In this document: positions 47,111 through 50,349 of the stretch, in pieces
Layout of the letters: every line of letters begins with the position of its first letter
How positions within the stretch are numbered: position 1 is the stretch's first letter
Position numbers and translations under genes: made by a program
Origin: Marivivens sp.
GTDB taxonomy: Bacteria > Pseudomonadota > Alphaproteobacteria > Rhodobacterales > Rhodobacteraceae
DNA length: 50,349 bases
Reading direction: 5' to 3'
Assembly (NCBI GenBank): GCA_017643845.1
Contig: JAEPMR010000016.1
Location: 1-50,349 of the forward strand
The notes under the pieces: generated by a model
The model's database searches: none
Told to the model about the DNA's origin: nothing
Seen by the model: only the letters and a program-made list of their open reading frames with translations

Positions 47111-47716
47111 TCAGGGGAGCGTGGGTGCGTCTCCATCGGGAAGTGGTGCCGTGGGTCTATCGTCAGGGTCAAATGCGGGGCCTTCCCTCGGCCCGAGGGG
47201 TCCGTGATCCTTGAGCGGTCCGGGGTCGCTTGGCACATCTCCTGTGTCGGCGGCTTCTGGGGACCAATGACCGTCATCTTCATGCGGTGCCCAGTTGCCA
47301 TCTTCATCGAATGGCTTCCAAGTTCCGTCTTCCAGTCTTTGGAGGTTCTCTCGAGCGTCGCGCAGAGCGGCACCCGCGTCGACGTCTAATGGTGCTTCAT
47401 TGGCGAGAGTATCAGCCTCCGCAGCTATCCGCTTTATTGCTTCCTGTACGGCAAGCTTTGAAATTGCACCCCGCGCGAGACCTAGAATATCTCCGTCTTC
47501 ATTCGAGACTTCGATTTCCAACTCTTCAAGGTCATTGCCATAGGCAAGAATTGTTGTCGTTGAACCGCCTCTAGACACGCGGAAATGCGTATAGCCTTGC
47601 GTCCATAGCTCACGAATACGGGCGTCTGCGTAATCCTCGTCGCTCTCCTGACTTGTTGCATTGCTTGCAAGAAGTACTAAGCTAATCGCTGCGGTGATTT
47701 TCAGGACTTGTTTCAT
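47111..47716 (-). CDS. Secreted PepSY-like protein with DGxWxP repeats
   Basis: This 201-residue protein has a signal peptide ending near ATSQE (about residue 24). Residues 30-75 resemble the PepSY-like module of Rhodobacteraceae periplasmic proteins (IRELWTQGYTHFRVSRGG, then ILAYGNDLEELEIEVSNEDGDIL). Near residues 130-155 three 9-residue repeats follow: DGTWKPFDE, DGNWAPHED, DGHWSPEAA. The C-terminus is disordered, acidic and proline-rich. AAAGGA precedes the ATG by 6 bases. It lies between the surface proteins and the kinase on the opposite strand, so it may be a periplasmic partner of either; the function is unknown. Confidence 0.65.
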   Translation of the reverse strand: MKQVLKITAAISLVLLASNATSQESDEDYADARIRELWTQGYTHFRVSRGGSTTTILAYGNDLEELEIEVSNEDGDILGLARGAISKLAVQEAIKRIAAEADTLANEAPLDVDAGAALRDARENLQRLEDGTWKPFDEDGNWAPHEDDGHWSPEAADTGDVPSDPGPLKDHGPLGPREGPAFDPDDRPTAPLPDGDAPTLP

Positions 47717-48082
47717 CTTCGTTCCTTTGCGATCCAGTATCAGTTTTCAGTTGCTTATTCTGCGAATGAAATATTTGTTTGAATTAATCTCTACAAAGCA
47801 AGTGTTGTGGGTTTGGGGGATGCCGCCAATGTCTGGATATTTGCTGATCTTGAGTTGAATCTAATCTAATTATAGTTTGATTTTAGATTAACTTCGGGAT
47901 TTGTTGTGTGTCTTTGAATTAAGCTTTTGCATGCCACCCCACAAATTTAGGATAGGGGGAAGGCGACCGAAAGTCTTCCTGAGTTTTCTCAAAATTCCTC
48001 TCAAAGACTAATCAGGTGTGTCATTGGTCTTGGCCTCTTGGGCAAGGAGACATATGGTGAGGTATTGAGCGAGAGGACATCC
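47717..48082. promoter_or_regulatory. Divergent promoter region of the PepSY-like gene and the histidine kinase
   Basis: This AT-rich gap holds an inverted repeat TAATCTAA (47862-47869) and TTAGATTA (47883-47890) around 13 bases. CTCAA at 47988-47992 and 48000-48004, the reverse of TTGAG, brackets AATTCCTCTC (47994-48002 area), the reverse of the repeat before the second surface gene. No gene is supported within it. Confidence 0.5.
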
Positions 48083-49462
48083 ATGGCAGAACAGTTTTAT
48101 CTGGGCTTCGCTGCGATATTAGCAGCCGCCATGTTGGCTCCCGCGGTTGTATTTTTGTCTTATAGTTTCACCCATAGGGATATGAGGTTCTGGAAGTTTG
48201 CAGCTGCTGGATATTTTGCAATGTTCCTGGCGTCCATGGCTGCGCCTCTAAGAGAATTTTTGCCAGTTATATTATACACATTGGTGGCCAATGTATTTTT
48301 TGGTTTGACCTATTTGCTTTCTATTGTCGCGCTGCGTATTTTGAAAAATTACGATGAAATTAGAAATTTAGAGTTTTTCATTTTTTTCATTTTTATAGGT
48401 GCGGCAATATTCGTATATCTTGAGGCGAACGTGTACAGTTATCGTGTCGCGGTTGTGAGTTTTGGGATAGCCACTTTTTCACTGATGATCTTTACGATCA
48501 CGCTTAGGACTTTTGGTTCAGTCAATGTCGTGGGGGATTTGGCAATCGCTTTTTTCGGGGTATTGAACTTCTTGATTACGTTGGTGCGTGGGTTTGTTGC
48601 GTTATTCCCCGATCAGTTTGTTGGCTCGCCATTCGCGTCAATCGATCGTATTTTCTTCGTGTGGGCAATAGCGGCAGTTTTTCTTTTTGCATTCGGGTTG
48701 TTCTCTAATGGCAGCTCACTGATAGCGCGAGCTATGGCCTTGAATTTGGAAAAGGAGCGCTCGTTGGGGGCTCAATTGAGGGATGCGCTCGATGGCCAAA
48801 GAAACCTTCAAAAACTCATCCTTCATGAACTCAAGCGTCCAGTGAATTCGATTTCGACGACTATCCAAGCCCTGTTGTCTGAGGGCCGTGAGCCCGAAAG
48901 ATCTGATGTTGTCAGGTTGAAGAAACTCACAGGGGAGGCGCAGTCGTACCTCGAGGGGATTGGTGAGTTCGACGACATATATACTTTGTTCGAGGCGCCG
49001 AATTTTTCACATATGACTGTTCGTGGGATTGTTGCGGATCTTCGCACCAAGTGGGGTGTAGAGGTTTCAGTGACAAAACATGCCGAAGATCTATTGATCT
49101 ATGCTGATCCTTTGCTGCTCGAAATTGCTGTAGGAAATCTCATCGATAATGCGCTTAAGTTTGCAGAGACACGCGGGGGGGTGTCTGTGCAGGTTCACTC
49201 AAATAGCAAGTTCGTCATTTTTGATGTGATTGATGATGGTGCGGGTATCCCGATGACGGAATGGGGCGACGTCTGGAATAAATTCTATAAGATTGGTGGG
49301 CCATCTAGCCATGTTTTGCGTGGATGTGGCCTGGGCCTCTACGTCACAAAAAAAGTGGCTGAGGTACATGAAGGGCATGTCGCGGTGATGAGCCGGTCGC
49401 CGTCTGTCATTCGACTTGCGTTGCCGTTGGAATTTGGGGGTTACTTTGCTGAGTCAGGATAG
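48083..49462 (+). CDS. Seven-transmembrane sensor histidine kinase
   Basis: This 459-residue kinase has seven hydrophobic segments (about residues 6-28, 36-56, 60-88, 97-115, 120-143, 150-175, 190-212), then a cytoplasmic kinase core: H-box LILHELKRPVN with histidine 248, N-box GNLIDNALKF at 351-360, DDGAGIP at 384-390 and GCGLGLY at 414-420. The large membrane sensor suggests it reads a membrane or small-molecule signal. ATG 48083 follows GAGAGG by 6 bases. The stop overlaps the next gene by 17 bases, forming an operon with the response regulator. Its targets may be the surface proteins upstream. Confidence 0.93.
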   Translation: MAEQFYLGFAAILAAAMLAPAVVFLSYSFTHRDMRFWKFAAAGYFAMFLASMAAPLREFLPVILYTLVANVFFGLTYLLSIVALRILKNYDEIRNLEFFIFFIFIGAAIFVYLEANVYSYRVAVVSFGIATFSLMIFTITLRTFGSVNVVGDLAIAFFGVLNFLITLVRGFVALFPDQFVGSPFASIDRIFFVWAIAAVFLFAFGLFSNGSSLIARAMALNLEKERSLGAQLRDALDGQRNLQKLILHELKRPVNSISTTIQALLSEGREPERSDVVRLKKLTGEAQSYLEGIGEFDDIYTLFEAPNFSHMTVRGIVADLRTKWGVEVSVTKHAEDLLIYADPLLLEIAVGNLIDNALKFAETRGGVSVQVHSNSKFVIFDVIDDGAGIPMTEWGDVWNKFYKIGGPSSHVLRGCGLGLYVTKKVAEVHEGHVAVMSRSPSVIRLALPLEFGGYFAESG

Positions 49463-50138
49463 TGTTTTACTGATCGATGATGATGAAATTTTTTGTGCGA
49501 ACGCGAAGTCATTCTTTGCGCAAAAAGCGATTTCTATAGTAACGCTGTCAGACCCGACACTTGCCCTTGCGCTCGATTTTAGCCGTTTTCGCGTTGTGCT
49601 TTTGGACATCGATATGCCGAAAGTTAACGGGCTTGAATTACTCTCGAGGGTTGGTGAAGAAAATCGTCCGGTTGTGATTATGGTTTCTGCGCATGGGGAT
49701 TTGGAATCTCGCATTTCATGCCTCGCCAACGGTGCTGACTTCTTTGTGACAAAGCCGCTGAATATTGGCGAACTGGCCCTAATCGTTGAGCGGGCTCTTG
49801 GTCGAAAGGATCCGACCGAAAGTGAGGGGCCGTCTTGGCGGCTCTGTCGTTCGGAGTTGAGTTTGACTACGCCCGATGGTCAGGTTTTTGGCCTTGCATC
49901 GTCGGAGTTTCGGGTGCTCGAGCTGTTGATTTCCAGGGCTCCTAACGATGTTTCGAAGGAGGAGCTGACTGAGGCCGCAACTGGTCGCAGCGACGTGACA
50001 TTGGCCTACAGCCGGTCGTTGGAAGTACTTCTGTCGCGGATTCGGCGTCGGGTCAGCGGAGACGATCATAAGTTACCGGTGAAATCCCTCCGAAACGTTG
50101 GCTACCTGTTTCACGGGGTCGGGGTTGTCGTTGCGTAA
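49446..50138 (+). CDS. OmpR/PhoB-type response regulator
   Basis: This regulator of about 231 residues has a receiver domain (LIDDDE at about 9-14, phospho-aspartate in LLDIDMP at about 54, SAHG at 81, K103 in TKPL) and a C-terminal winged helix (SSEFRVLELLISRAP ... SRIRRRVSGDDHKLPVKSLRNVGYLF). It accepts phosphate from the kinase and binds tandem DNA repeats. The start is uncertain: TTG at 49446 best fits the domain with a 17-base overlap, and another TTG lies at 49416. The tandem repeats upstream of nearby genes are candidate sites. Confidence 0.92.
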   Translation: MLSQDSVLLIDDDEIFCANAKSFFAQKAISIVTLSDPTLALALDFSRFRVVLLDIDMPKVNGLELLSRVGEENRPVVIMVSAHGDLESRISCLANGADFFVTKPLNIGELALIVERALGRKDPTESEGPSWRLCRSELSLTTPDGQVFGLASSEFRVLELLISRAPNDVSKEELTEAATGRSDVTLAYSRSLEVLLSRIRRRVSGDDHKLPVKSLRNVGYLFHGVGVVVA

Positions 50139-50145
50139 CCTAAAG

Positions 50146-50176
50146 GGCGCTTCCAAGGCGCCTAGAAGATGTTTTT
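50146..50176 (+). terminator. Possible terminator after the response regulator
   Basis: GGCGC/GCGCC (50146-50150 and 50158-50162) with a 7-base loop is followed, 9 bases on, by a TTTTT run. The short stem and the gap make it a weak candidate. The partial recombinase gene ends on the other side, so it may serve both. Confidence 0.4.
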
Positions 50177-50181
50177 CTACA

Positions 50182-50349
50182 CTAGCCTCCCCACCTCGCC
50201 AACGCCTCCTCTGCCACCTCAGGTCTATCCCTGATCCGCAAGACCGCCTGCCGTGAGAGACCTGTCACTTTGCTGATCTCACTTGCCCCCTTGCCTTGGC
50301 TTAGGAGGTCTTTGACGAGATTGAGGGTCTTGCGATCATAGCTGGGCTT
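50182..50349 (-). CDS. Serine recombinase, C-terminal end (partial)
   Basis: The last 168 bases encode on the minus strand a 55-residue end, cut by the window. It reads DRKTLNLVKDLLSQGKGASEISKVTGLSRQAVLRI, a helix-turn-helix as in the DNA-binding tail of resolvase/invertase enzymes. The catalytic serine domain would lie outside the window. It supports a mobile origin for the region from the tRNA onward. Confidence 0.8.
   Translation of the reverse strand, partial: KPSYDRKTLNLVKDLLSQGKGASEISKVTGLSRQAVLRIRDRPEVAEEALARWGG

Noticed and set aside
46861..47214. A 117-codon frame between the surface protein and the PepSY-like gene
   Set aside because: It has no ribosome-binding site, overlaps the 3' end of the PepSY-like gene on the other strand, and shows no recognisable domain.

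Overview
The window looks like chromosomal DNA of a marine-type Rhodobacteraceae (Roseobacter-group alphaproteobacterium). The support is the GC-rich, densely overlapping gene layout, a CIRCE-controlled groESL, a purEK pair, an lgt-midA-pgeF cluster, TRAP transport, DUF1150, DUF465 and UbiK small proteins, a Hint-domain protein and a fused sulfate adenylyltransferase/APS kinase. No species can be named from the sequence alone.

Region 1 (1-5058): the tail of a YrdB-like membrane protein, manganese pyrophosphatase, an unrecognised proline-rich small protein, the groES-groEL chaperonin operon with promoter, CIRCE operator and terminator, then an AT-richer DUF3800 gene that looks acquired. Region 2 (5059-12356, minus strand) reads as one operon-like block: LysR regulator, YcsI/DUF1445 hydro-lyase, TRAP DctP-Q-M, then 5-oxoprolinase subunits PxpB, PxpC and PxpA. 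It probably imports a 5-oxoproline-like compound and converts it to glutamate. Region 3 (12453-20744) holds small housekeeping and accessory genes, purE/purK, an Hsp20 gene with an RpoH-type promoter, and a 691-codon reading frame joining a MarR-type winged helix to Sat/APS kinase.

Region 4 (20904-40469) is mostly core metabolism: MFS carrier, trxB, Lrp, Hint protein, pgeF/midA/lgt, ubiK, M42 peptidase, ybjN, proC, csaA, a 2-hydroxyacid dehydrogenase, tdk, an orphan BrnA-like protein, carB, a GT87-like transferase and pabB/pabC. Two RNA-scale features stand out here. The proC leader has a hairpin whose loop is exactly complementary to the proC ribosome-binding site. The carB 3' region has four hairpins packed into about 100 bp.

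Region 5 (40573-50349): a tRNA-Ser(GCU) gene marks a sharp change to AT-richer DNA. This stretch encodes two large secreted proteins with BspA/DUF285 25-residue repeats, Ig-like/FN3 modules and autotransporter-type beta-barrels; a small periplasmic PepSY-like protein; a seven-TM histidine kinase; an OmpR-type response regulator; and the end of a serine recombinase on the window edge. TTGAG/GAGAGGAA motifs recur upstream of both surface proteins and the kinase. I read this as a tRNA-associated genomic island carrying a surface-adhesin system with its own two-component control. It and the winged-helix/Sat fusion are the best candidates for something undescribed.
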